A stretch of 8,900 bases of DNA, taken from Glaciecola sp. UBA2563 (GTDB lineage Bacteria > Pseudomonadota > Gammaproteobacteria > Enterobacterales > Alteromonadaceae). Numbering within the stretch: position 1 is the first letter of the stretch; the number at the start of each line of letters is the position of its first letter. The stretch spans positions 1 to 8,900 of the forward strand of contig DDLV01000013.1 of NCBI GenBank assembly GCA_002340325.1, written 5' to 3'. The notes below the pieces were generated by a model. That model worked only from the letters and a program-made list of their open reading frames with translations, was not told the DNA's origin and made no database searches. The position numbers and the translations under genes were made by a program. Shown piece after piece: positions 1 through 6,388 of this stretch.

Positions 1-1
1 T

Positions 2-1276
2 TTACTTGCCAGCTTACCGCGATTACTTGATGCTATTACCGACCCGATAATGGGTTTCATTACGGATAATACGCGTTCTAGGTGGGGGCGGCGACGGCCT
101 TATATCGTCATAGGTGCAATTTTAAGCGGTACCTTCCTAGCGCTCATGTGGCAAATCGATCCTGAAAATTCCCAGCAATACAATTTTTGGTACTTTTTAG
201 CATTCTCATTGGCCTTTACTATTGGTAATACGATGTATGCGACGCCTTTTGTTGGGTTAGGGTATGAAATTACCTCGGATTACAATGAACGGACTCGCTT
301 GATGGCAATTTCCCAGTTTATGGGGCAAATTGCGTGGATGATCGTACCTTGGTTCTGGGTAATGATTGCCAATCCGAATTTGTTTGATTCGCCGGCCGAT
401 GGTGTAAGGCAACTGGCCCTATATGTCTCAGCAGGATGTATTATTCTTGGATTAGTCCCAGGACTGTTCTGTAAAGGCATTGACGGCGATTCAATTGAAA
501 ATCAAGCCCAAATCTCTTTTAAAACCATATCTAGCAATCTTTTAGGCGTTTTCAAGTCGATTGTTGAAGCCTTCAAGAGCACCGAATTCGTGCGACTATG
601 CGCAGCAACTTTCTTTGTTTTTAATGGATTTCAACTAGTCGCGTCATTTGCTGTATTTATCATTGTATATCATATGTTTGCAGGCGATTTTGGCGCTGCT
701 GGAACTTGGCCCGCCTGGCATGGAACTGCGACAGCAATTATGACAGCATTTGCGGTTATCCCAGTCGTATCATGGATGGCAAATAAATGGGGAAAAAGAA
801 CGGCATTTCTTGTATCAACGGCCATATCGATTGTTGGTTATCTACTCAAGTGGTTTGCTTTCAACCCTGAAAATCCGTGGCTAATCTTTATGCCAATTCC
901 GTTGATGGCATTCGGGATGGGCAGTTTGTTTACACTTATGTTGAGTATGACGGCAGATGTGTGCGATTTGGACGAGCTAAAAAACGGTATGCCTCGGAAA
1001 GAGGGAACATTTGCTGCTATATATTGGCTGATGGTGAAGTTAGGTCAGGCGATTGCGTTGTTCTTGAGTGGTTTGGTGTTGAGTTTTGTTGGATTCCAAG
1101 AAGGTGAGGGCGTCGTTCAAACAGTTGAAACGATGACGAAATTGAGAATAGCTGACATTATTATACCTGCGGCAACGGCTGGTCTCGCATTGCTGGTGAT
1201 GTGGAAATATGATCTTACAGAAGCGCGAGCAAATGATATCAAAGAAGAACTTATCAAGCGTCGTGGGGAGATCTAA
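2..1276 (+). CDS. GPH-family (MelB-like) MFS sugar:cation symporter, 5'-truncated
   Basis: Inner-membrane secondary transporter of the glycoside-pentoside-hexuronide:cation symporter family. The reading frame is open to the window edge, so the gene starts upstream; the ATG at 50 is internal. Of 424 visible residues, 10-34 carry the family signature DAITDP followed by TRSRWGRRRPY. The two Asp of DAITD (visible 10 and 14) align with MelB Asp55 and Asp59, the cation-site residues, so about 45 residues including the first helix are missing. About ten hydrophobic segments follow, with a longer hydrophilic central loop near 158-200. The conserved region DVCDLDE, then GTFAAIYWLMVKLGQA, lies at about 319-350, and the tail is charged (YDLTEARANDIKEEL), as usual in this family. 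Substrate cannot be read from sequence; a sugar or oligosaccharide is likely. The neighbour downstream is an unrelated exporter, and no terminator is evident before it. Family is secure, substrate unknown. Confidence 0.9.
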   Translation, partial: LLASLPRLLDAITDPIMGFITDNTRSRWGRRRPYIVIGAILSGTFLALMWQIDPENSQQYNFWYFLAFSLAFTIGNTMYATPFVGLGYEITSDYNERTRLMAISQFMGQIAWMIVPWFWVMIANPNLFDSPADGVRQLALYVSAGCIILGLVPGLFCKGIDGDSIENQAQISFKTISSNLLGVFKSIVEAFKSTEFVRLCAATFFVFNGFQLVASFAVFIIVYHMFAGDFGAAGTWPAWHGTATAIMTAFAVIPVVSWMANKWGKRTAFLVSTAISIVGYLLKWFAFNPENPWLIFMPIPLMAFGMGSLFTLMLSMTADVCDLDELKNGMPRKEGTFAAIYWLMVKLGQAIALFLSGLVLSFVGFQEGEGVVQTVETMTKLRIADIIIPAATAGLALLVMWKYDLTEARANDIKEELIKRRGEI

Positions 1277-1407
1277 AATATACCCAGAAAAATTATCGCG
1301 CTCTGCATACAACATTAGTTAACTTTTGATGCACAACTTGAATTGCCTATTCTCGTATTAACGATTAAACTCTCGCCCTTTTCAAAATGGCAGAACGTTA
1401 GTACAAA
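1277..1407 (+). promoter_or_regulatory. Intergenic gap with a weak candidate promoter for the exporter gene
   Basis: This 131-bp gap lies between two co-directional membrane protein genes. I see no GC-rich hairpin with a T tract that would end the upstream transcript. A weak sigma70-like pair is present: TTGATG at 1326-1331 and TATTCT at 1348-1353 with a 16-nt spacer, each matching 4 of 6 consensus positions. A four-codon ORF (ATG GCA GAA CGT TAG, 1387-1401) ends six bases before the exporter start and is in the same frame, which blocks any longer N-terminus. Promoter use is a guess. Confidence 0.25.
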
Positions 1408-2634
1408 ATGGAACAAGAGGAATTTAAGCAAAAACGCAGATTCATCGTTTTACTCGGCAAGATGTTGCATAAGTATGGGACGCCTGCATTTCGCTTAGAA
1501 GCATATCTGAACGATGTTGCAACTTACCTCGGTTTAAAGGCGTCTTTTAACTCAACTCCTACATCGATGATATTCGTCATTTGGACGGATAACCACGAAG
1601 ATGAATACACACACGCCGCGAGACTTATTCCTGGAGAAATTGACTTAAATTCACTTGCAAAGACTGACCAACTTGCAATGCGATTGCTCGATGGTGAACT
1701 GACCCTACTAGAGGCACAGAAGGAACTGTTAGCTATTGATGCATGCGGCAGCCCATACAATAGACTAATAACCGCTTTGGGTTTTGCAATGTCTACTGGC
1801 GCTTTTGCTGCGCTTATGGGTGCAGGCGTTTATGAGATCCTAATATCGTCAATACTGGGCGCGATTGTCTACCTCTGGACATTTTGGGCAGAGAAAAGCA
1901 AACGGGTAAACTTGATGTTAGAACCGGTTGCATCATTTACCGTTGCGTTTGTCGCGAGCCTTTTTTCATTTTATCTTTTTGAGGGAATAAACATTTGGTT
2001 GATTATTCTGTCTTCCCTCATCATCCTTGTACCGGGGTTGTCTTTGACCATGGGGTTAGCAGAGTTGTCATCTCGTAATCTCGTATCGGGCACTGCACGC
2101 GTTATGGACGCTATCATGCAGTTGTTCAAACTGTATTTTGGCGCTTTTCTAGGTATATATTTAGCAATTGCCTTGTTTGGCGAATTCTATGTAACAGAGC
2201 AGGGGAAACTACCCCAATTCGTTCAGTGGTTAAGCGTATTAGCGCTTAGTTTAGGACTCGTTACTATATTCAAAACAAGACGTCGAGACATCCCATACGC
2301 GATCAGTGCAACGTTTTTGGCGTTTACTGCAACCAAACTAAGTTCATCGTATTTAGAGCAGGGCCTTGGTGCTTTCGTTGGTGCATTTGTTTTAGGCGTT
2401 TATGCAAACTTAATTACCAGGTTCGCAAAGAGACCTTCTATTATTATCGCATTGCATGGATTAATTGTATTAGTGCCCGGCTCAAAAACCTATATCGGGC
2501 TCAATGCATTGATTTCGGGTAATGATTTTGTACAGGCAGAGCATGTGGGGAAGGAGATCTTTCTGATCTTAATGTCACTGGTAGCAGGTTTAATTTTTGC
2601 GAATGTGGTAGCACCTACAAAAAAAGCGCTGTAA
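1408..2634 (+). CDS. ThrE-type threonine/serine exporter family protein (YjjP-YjjB-like fusion)
   Basis: Inner-membrane protein of 408 residues in the ThrE family, whose founding member exports L-threonine and L-serine in Corynebacterium. The N-terminal half (about 10-255) matches the ThrE/DUF1212 part: a soluble stretch of about 115 residues with HKYGTPAFRLEAYL and GLKASFNSTPTSMIFV, then about five membrane segments and LVPGLSLTMGLAELSSRNLVSG near 207-228. The C-terminal half (about 270-400) matches the DUF3815/ThrE_2 part with LVPGSKTYIGLNALISG near 355-371. In E. coli the two halves are separate proteins, YjjP and YjjB; here they are fused as in actinobacterial ThrE, but the protein is shorter than that one (about 490 aa). 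The ATG at 1408 is chosen because an in-frame TAG lies just upstream and the family-like sequence begins soon after; its ribosome binding site is weak. The last codons lie inside a terminator hairpin. Amino acid export is the family role; the actual substrate is inferred. Confidence 0.85.
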   Translation: MEQEEFKQKRRFIVLLGKMLHKYGTPAFRLEAYLNDVATYLGLKASFNSTPTSMIFVIWTDNHEDEYTHAARLIPGEIDLNSLAKTDQLAMRLLDGELTLLEAQKELLAIDACGSPYNRLITALGFAMSTGAFAALMGAGVYEILISSILGAIVYLWTFWAEKSKRVNLMLEPVASFTVAFVASLFSFYLFEGINIWLIILSSLIILVPGLSLTMGLAELSSRNLVSGTARVMDAIMQLFKLYFGAFLGIYLAIALFGEFYVTEQGKLPQFVQWLSVLALSLGLVTIFKTRRRDIPYAISATFLAFTATKLSSSYLEQGLGAFVGAFVLGVYANLITRFAKRPSIIIALHGLIVLVPGSKTYIGLNALISGNDFVQAEHVGKEIFLILMSLVAGLIFANVVAPTKKAL

Positions 2635-2646
2635 CAGCGCTTTTTG
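2619..2646. terminator. Bidirectional intrinsic terminator between convergent exporter gene and pckA
   Basis: A near-perfect palindrome spans 2621-2645: AAAAAGCGCTGT, one A, ACAGCGCTTTTT. The practical stem is AAAAAGCGCT/AGCGCTTTTT with loop GTAAC. On the plus strand it is followed by five T, and on the minus strand the same hairpin is followed by seven T (A run 2619-2625), so it can end transcription from both sides. It overlaps the end of the exporter CDS, whose TAA (2632-2634) sits in the loop, and begins about 20 nt after the pckA stop codon. Confidence 0.9.
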
Positions 2647-2664
2647 TTCTACTTCATGAAAACA

Positions 2665-4275
2665 CTAGACGACAGGTAACTTTGGTCCTGCATCAACCAA
2701 TGCTTTTCCGCTTGGCGTGTCAGTAAATTTCTCAAAGTTATCGACAAATCTTTCCGCCAAATCTTCAGCTTTTTCGTACCACGTTTCTTGCTCTAAGTAA
2801 CTACTGCGAGGATCCAAGAGGTCGCTGTCTACATCGTGCAATTCAGTTGGCACTTGTAAGTCAAAAATGGGCAACGCAGCAGTTGCGCTATTTTCGATAC
2901 TACCATCTAAGATTGCGTCAATAATTGCCCTTGTCGCTTTGATTGATATCCTTTTGCCAGTCCCATTCCAGCCGGTATTAACAAGATACGCTTGTGCACT
3001 TGATGCTATCATGCGTTGTTCTAGAACTTTGGCGTAGGTCGTTGGGTGTAAGGTTAAGAATGCAGCACCAAAGCAACTTGAAAACGTAGGTGTTGGCTCA
3101 GTAATTCCTCTCTCAGTACCAGCTAGTTTGGCAGTAAACCCACTAAGCAAATAGTACTGGGCTTGTTCTGGTGTTAATTTTGAAACGGCAGGTAATACGC
3201 CAAATGCGTCAGCAGTTAGGAAGATCACTTTGGTCGCGTGGCCTGCCTTAGATACGGGTTTAACGATGTTGTCAATATGATAGATTGGATACGATACGCG
3301 TGTATTCTCAGTGATTGAGTTATCATCGTAGTCTGTTTTACCGCTATCATCGACCACAACGTTTTCTAGTAAAGCGTCTCGCTTAATCGCGTGATAAATA
3401 TCAGGTTCGTTTTCAGCGCTAAGGTTTATTGTTTTAGCATAACAACCGCCTTCGAAGTTGAATACACCTTCGTCATCCCAGCCGTGCTCATCATCGCCAA
3501 TAAGTTGTCTTTTCGGATCGGTTGAAAGGGTGGTTTTACCTGTTCCGGATAGGCCAAAGAACACTGCCACATCGCCATCTGCTCCAACGTTTGCACTGCA
3601 ATGCATAGAAGCAATACCCTGTAACGGCAGGTAGTAATTCATAATAGAAAACATACCCTTTTTCATCTCGCCGCCATACCAAGTACCACCGATCAACTGA
3701 ATTTTTTCAGTGAGGTTGAAGGCCACAAAGTTTTCTGAATTTAGTCCGTGCTCTTCCCATTTTGGATTAACCTTTTTGGCACCATTCATTACGATGAAAT
3801 CTGGCACGAATCCCTCAAGCTCATCAGATGAAGGTCGGATAAACATGTTGGTGACGAAATGCGCTTGCCACGCAACTTCGGTGATAAAACGGACTTTTAA
3901 TCGAGTGTTTTCATTTGCGCCGCAAAAAGCGTCTACGACAAAAAGACGTTTGTTGGACAGTTGTGTCGTTACGAGACTTTTCAGGTCTTTCCACACATTC
4001 TGATCGATCGCTTTGTTGTCGTTCTTTCCTTGATCTGCCCACCATATCGTATCCTTAGTCGTTTCATCTTTTACAATGTACTTATCTTTGGGAGAACGAC
4101 CAGTGAACTTACCGGTATGCACGCATACAGCACCTGACTCAGTAAGCATACCTTTCTCATAGCCTTCTAAAGTGCCTGACATAGACTCCTCATACAATGT
4201 ATCGTATGAAGGATTATGTACAATCTCTTGATCGGTACTAATGCTGTAAGATTCCAGTTGCTCTTTCAAGTTCAT
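2665..4275 (-). CDS. pckA: Phosphoenolpyruvate carboxykinase (ATP)
   Basis: Cytosolic enzyme converting oxaloacetate plus ATP to phosphoenolpyruvate, CO2 and ADP, the entry step of gluconeogenesis from TCA intermediates. At 536 residues it is close to the 540 of E. coli Pck. Numbered from the ATG used here: substrate-binding TGRSPKDK around 58-65, the Mn/ATP ligand region GGEMKKG (Lys205/206) and His225, the P-loop GLSGTGKTT at 241-249, the kinase-2 motif GDDEHGW from 260 with the metal-binding Asp pair 261-262, Arg326 in NTRVSYP, and the late conserved LSGFTAKLAGTERGITEP. All key residues are intact. The frame stays open to a GTG at 4293, but the ATG at 4275 is preferred: AAGGAA (4286-4281) lies five bases upstream of it and would otherwise fall inside the coding region. 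The gene is separated from lipA by a regulatory gap and has its own candidate promoter; it ends at a bidirectional terminator shared with the convergent exporter gene. Confidence 0.98.
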   Translation of the reverse strand: MNLKEQLESYSISTDQEIVHNPSYDTLYEESMSGTLEGYEKGMLTESGAVCVHTGKFTGRSPKDKYIVKDETTKDTIWWADQGKNDNKAIDQNVWKDLKSLVTTQLSNKRLFVVDAFCGANENTRLKVRFITEVAWQAHFVTNMFIRPSSDELEGFVPDFIVMNGAKKVNPKWEEHGLNSENFVAFNLTEKIQLIGGTWYGGEMKKGMFSIMNYYLPLQGIASMHCSANVGADGDVAVFFGLSGTGKTTLSTDPKRQLIGDDEHGWDDEGVFNFEGGCYAKTINLSAENEPDIYHAIKRDALLENVVVDDSGKTDYDDNSITENTRVSYPIYHIDNIVKPVSKAGHATKVIFLTADAFGVLPAVSKLTPEQAQYYLLSGFTAKLAGTERGITEPTPTFSSCFGAAFLTLHPTTYAKVLEQRMIASSAQAYLVNTGWNGTGKRISIKATRAIIDAILDGSIENSATAALPIFDLQVPTELHDVDSDLLDPRSSYLEQETWYEKAEDLAERFVDNFEKFTDTPSGKALVDAGPKLPVV

Positions 4276-4308
4276 GACGTTTCCTTTTGGCACTTAACTT
4301 CTCTTATA

Positions 4309-4337
4309 ATCATACGGTTTTACCGTTATTAAAACAA
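4309..4337 (-). promoter_or_regulatory. Candidate sigma70 promoter of pckA
   Basis: On the minus strand, TTGTTT (4337-4332) and TATGAT (4314-4309) are separated by exactly 17 nt. The -10 matches consensus at 5 of 6 positions, the -35 at 3 of 6, as expected for a promoter that needs activation. Transcription would start near 4302, giving a leader of about 27 nt that includes the AAGGAA ribosome binding site. Confidence 0.55.
4314..4326. repeat. Inverted repeat ACGGT-N3-ACCGT inside the pckA promoter spacer
   Basis: A perfect 5-bp inverted repeat with a 3-nt centre lies between the candidate -35 and -10 boxes and touches the first base of the -10. A protein bound here would compete with RNA polymerase or distort the spacer, so it is a plausible operator. 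I do not recognise the regulator. Confidence 0.4.
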
Positions 4338-4343
4338 TGAATA

Positions 4344-4377
4344 AACTATAAAAACAACATAAATGAAATTTATAGTT
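4344..4377. repeat. AT-rich inverted repeat upstream of the pckA -35
   Basis: AACTATAAA (4344-4352) and TTTATAGTT (4369-4377) are perfect 9-bp inverted arms separated by 16 nt. The nearer arm begins 7 nt upstream of the candidate -35 box of pckA. It may be a two-half-site regulator target or simply an UP-element-like AT-rich region; the exact symmetry favours a binding site. No regulator is identified. Confidence 0.4.
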
Positions 4378-4398
4378 ACTATTTTTGATCTATCAAAT

Positions 4399-4423
4399 TG
4401 AAAGGTTTCAGAAAGACTTTCAG
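4399..4423. promoter_or_regulatory. Palindrome TGAAAGGTTTCA with an extra TTTCAG copy, Cra/FruR-like
   Basis: The 12-nt sequence at 4399-4410 is TGAAA-GG-TTTCA, a 5-bp inverted repeat, and resembles the palindromic Cra (FruR) site TGAAACGTTTCA. TTTCAG is repeated at 4406-4411 and 4418-4423, one helical turn plus about two bases apart. In E. coli Cra activates pckA, so the position upstream of this gene is suggestive. Whether this organism has a Cra orthologue is unknown, and the site lies about 100 bp upstream of the proposed start, so this is a hypothesis. Confidence 0.3.
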
Positions 4424-4469
4424 AGGATAATTGTATCGTTTCTATCGGTAGTTTTCACGATGACATGAA

Positions 4470-4484
4470 TAGACAATTTGTCTA
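4470..4484. repeat. 15-nt palindrome TAGACAA-T-TTGTCTA in the lipA-pckA gap
   Basis: Perfect 7-bp inverted arms around a single T, 30 nt after the lipA stop codon. The stem is AT-rich and not followed by a T run on the minus strand, so it is not a convincing terminator for lipA. It may be an operator-like site. No clear intrinsic terminator for the dacA-lipA unit is present in this gap, so read-through into pckA is possible. Confidence 0.4.
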
Positions 4485-4514
4485 ATAATATAATCAAACA
4501 CTATAAGCTAGCGA

Positions 4515-5477
4515 CTATTTAACTGCTTCGCCCGCAGCTTGTTTGTCAGCATGGTAGCTTGACCTTACCATTGGGCCGCAAGCAGCATGAGTAAACCCGA
4601 TCTTTTTGGCAAAGCCCCCCAAATTATCAAACTCTTGAGGAGTCACATAGCGCTTCACCGGGTAGTGGTGTTTACTAGGCTGAAGATACTGGCCTAGCGT
4701 GAGCATATCCACATCGTGTTCTCGTAAATCGCTCAGCACTTTTTTCATTTCTTCTGCGTTTTCGCCCATTCCCATCATCAGTCCGGATTTAGTTGGGATA
4801 TCTGGATGTTGTTGCTTAAATTTTTGTAGCAGTTGTAACGACCATTTATAATTTGCGCCTGGGCGACATTCTCTGTAAAGGCGAGGAATGGTTTCTAAAT
4901 TGTGATTAAAGACATCGGGTACACCTTTCTTGAAGATTTCCAATGCTCTGTCCATTCGGCCTCTGAAATCGGGTACGAGTACTTCTATCTTGGTGTTTGG
5001 GCTATGTTCCCGAATGGCGTTAATACAATCCACAAAATGTTGAGCACCACCATCCCTTAAGTCGTCTCTATCTACAGAAGTAATAACAACGTATTTGAGT
5101 GCCATTTCTGCAATAGTCGTTGCTAGCTTTAAAGGTTCTTCTGCACTTGGTGGTAGCGGTTTTCCATGCGCTACGTCACAAAATGGGCAACGTCGGGTAC
5201 AAATATCTCCCAAGATCATAAACGTTGCAGTACCGTGGTTAAAACACTCAGCTAGGTTGGGGCAGCTTGCTTCTTCGCAGACGCTGTGTAGTTTGTTTTT
5301 GCGCAGTGTTTTTTTGATATGGTCAATTCTATCTGTGGTGCGCGGTAGTTTAATCTTTATCCACTCAGGCTTTCTGAGCATCTGTTCCTTTTCTGTTGGA
5401 ACGATAGTGATTGGAATGTGTTTTACTTTTTCGTCATCGCGAAGTTTAACGCCTGCTCGCGCTTTGGTGTTACTCAT
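4515..5477 (-). CDS. lipA: Lipoyl synthase (radical SAM)
   Basis: Cytosolic radical S-adenosylmethionine enzyme that inserts two sulfur atoms at C6 and C8 of octanoyl groups bound to lipoyl domains (pyruvate and 2-oxoglutarate dehydrogenases, glycine cleavage H protein). The 320 residues match E. coli LipA (321). The auxiliary 4Fe-4S cluster motif is C67-X4-C72-X5-C78, the radical SAM motif is C93-X3-C97-X2-C100, and the conserved RSSYHA motif supplying the serine ligand is at 305-310. Nothing is missing. The ATG lies inside the end of lipB in the sequence ATGAGTAA, giving an 8-nt overlap, with AGAAGG five bases upstream within lipB; translation is probably coupled. It is the last gene of the dacA-ybeD-lipB-lipA cluster and supplies the step after LipB. 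Confidence 0.98.
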   Translation of the reverse strand: MSNTKARAGVKLRDDEKVKHIPITIVPTEKEQMLRKPEWIKIKLPRTTDRIDHIKKTLRKNKLHSVCEEASCPNLAECFNHGTATFMILGDICTRRCPFCDVAHGKPLPPSAEEPLKLATTIAEMALKYVVITSVDRDDLRDGGAQHFVDCINAIREHSPNTKIEVLVPDFRGRMDRALEIFKKGVPDVFNHNLETIPRLYRECRPGANYKWSLQLLQKFKQQHPDIPTKSGLMMGMGENAEEMKKVLSDLREHDVDMLTLGQYLQPSKHHYPVKRYVTPQEFDNLGGFAKKIGFTHAACGPMVRSSYHADKQAAGEAVK

Positions 5478-6111
5478 CGAAACCTTCTCTAAACTCTAAC
5501 TCATTGAGATTTAATATGTTACAAAACGCTTCTACTACGTCTCTAGATGCAGATTCCACGTCTTTAGGACCTGCAACGGCATTGCAGTCTATCATCTCAA
5601 GGCCTTTGTAGCCACAGGGATTAATACGTTGAAAGGGCGTTAGATCCATTCTTATATTAAAAGCTAAGCCATGGAACGAAGCACCTTTTCTAATGCGCAG
5701 GCCTACGGAGCAAATCTTTTTTTCTGCGACATATACGCCGGGAGCATCCGCTTTTGGGTAGGCGCGGGTGCCATACTTTGCAAGTGTCTTTACAATTGAG
5801 TTCTCGAGCGCATTGACAAGTTGCCTAACACCAATTTTTGCCCGCTTAATATCGATGAGCGTGTACACCATTAATTGACCAGGGCCGTGATAGGTTACCT
5901 GACCACCTCTATCAACGGGAATTACTGGTATATCACCAGGAGCAAGTAAATGTTCGTCTTTACCCGCTTGACCTTGGGTAAAAACAGGGTAGTGTTCACA
6001 AAGCCATATTTCGTCTGCGGTGGTCGGTGTGCGTATGTTGGTGAAGGACTGCATGCGCTCCCATATAGGAAGGTAGTCTTGTAAACCTAATTTTCTAACG
6101 ATTAACTGCAT
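5470..6111 (-). CDS. lipB: Octanoyl-[acyl carrier protein]:protein N-octanoyltransferase
   Basis: Cytosolic transferase that moves octanoate from acyl carrier protein to the lysine of lipoyl domains, the first step of de novo lipoate assembly. The 213 residues match the family length. Conserved elements are RGGQVTYHGPGQL at 68-80, the active-site lysine region KKICSVGLRIRKGASFHGLAFNI with Lys132, and the catalytic cysteine Cys166 in INPCGYKGLEM (E. coli Lys135 and Cys169 equivalents). The ATG follows the ybeD stop by 10 nt, with only a weak purine stretch (TAGAAA) as ribosome binding site, so it may rely on coupling to ybeD translation. Its last eight bases overlap lipA. It acts directly before LipA in the same pathway. 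Confidence 0.97.
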   Translation of the reverse strand: MQLIVRKLGLQDYLPIWERMQSFTNIRTPTTADEIWLCEHYPVFTQGQAGKDEHLLAPGDIPVIPVDRGGQVTYHGPGQLMVYTLIDIKRAKIGVRQLVNALENSIVKTLAKYGTRAYPKADAPGVYVAEKKICSVGLRIRKGASFHGLAFNIRMDLTPFQRINPCGYKGLEMIDCNAVAGPKDVESASRDVVEAFCNILNLNELEFREGFDE

Positions 6112-6121
6112 TTTCTATTGC

Positions 6122-6385
6122 TTACAATACAACCCGTACGATGTCGATTTTTGCAAGTTCCGTATAGATAGTCTCCATATGTTCTTTGCTAGTGACTTTG
6201 ACTGAAATACTTACCGCGTGATAATTTCCTTTGCTACTCGGGCGGACTTTGGGCGCATATTCGCCGGGCGCATGCGCTTGAAGACACTCAACCACCAAGT
6301 CAGGCAGTTCGGGTTTGGCTAACCCCATTACCTTAAAAGTTTGCATGCTCGGAAAGTCAATTAACTCGTCAAATCTGGTATCCAC
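6122..6385 (-). CDS. ybeD: YbeD/DUF493 family conserved small protein
   Basis: Small protein of 87 residues, the same length as E. coli YbeD and similar along its whole length: DELIDFPSMQTFKVMGLA, then HAPGEYAPKVRPSSKGNYHAVSISV and the end KIDIVRVVL. YbeD has an ACT-like alpha/beta fold in known structures; its molecular role is not established. The fold and its constant position between dacA and lipB suggest a small-molecule-sensing or protein-binding function, which is inference. The start is a GTG at 6385, with GGAG eight bases upstream inside the last codons of dacA, which ends only 3 nt before. No upstream ATG is available, and the next internal Met is residue 14, inside the conserved part. 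Confidence 0.93.
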   Translation of the reverse strand: MDTRFDELIDFPSMQTFKVMGLAKPELPDLVVECLQAHAPGEYAPKVRPSSKGNYHAVSISVKVTSKEHMETIYTELAKIDIVRVVL

Positions 6386-6388
6386 CGA

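Noticed and set aside
877..1107. 76-codon plus-strand frame inside the symporter gene
   Set aside because: Fully inside a conserved transporter domain in another frame, with no family resemblance; a shadow.
1387..1401. Four-codon ORF (MAER) in frame just before the exporter gene, a possible leader peptide
   Set aside because: Too short, without a ribosome binding site or attenuator-like hairpin; it probably arises by chance. It only serves to exclude a longer exporter N-terminus.
3710..4003. 97-codon plus-strand frame opposite pckA, a possible antisense gene
   Set aside because: Antisense to strongly conserved pckA coding sequence, low-complexity translation, no promoter or ribosome binding site; a shadow.
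4427..4514. Intrinsic terminator after lipA
   Set aside because: No GC-containing stem followed by a T run on the minus strand; the TAGACAA palindrome is AT-rich and lacks the T run.
5095..5499. 134-codon plus-strand frame opposite lipA
   Set aside because: The length follows from codon bias of lipA on the other strand; the translation has no recognisable domain and overlaps the conserved cysteine motifs.
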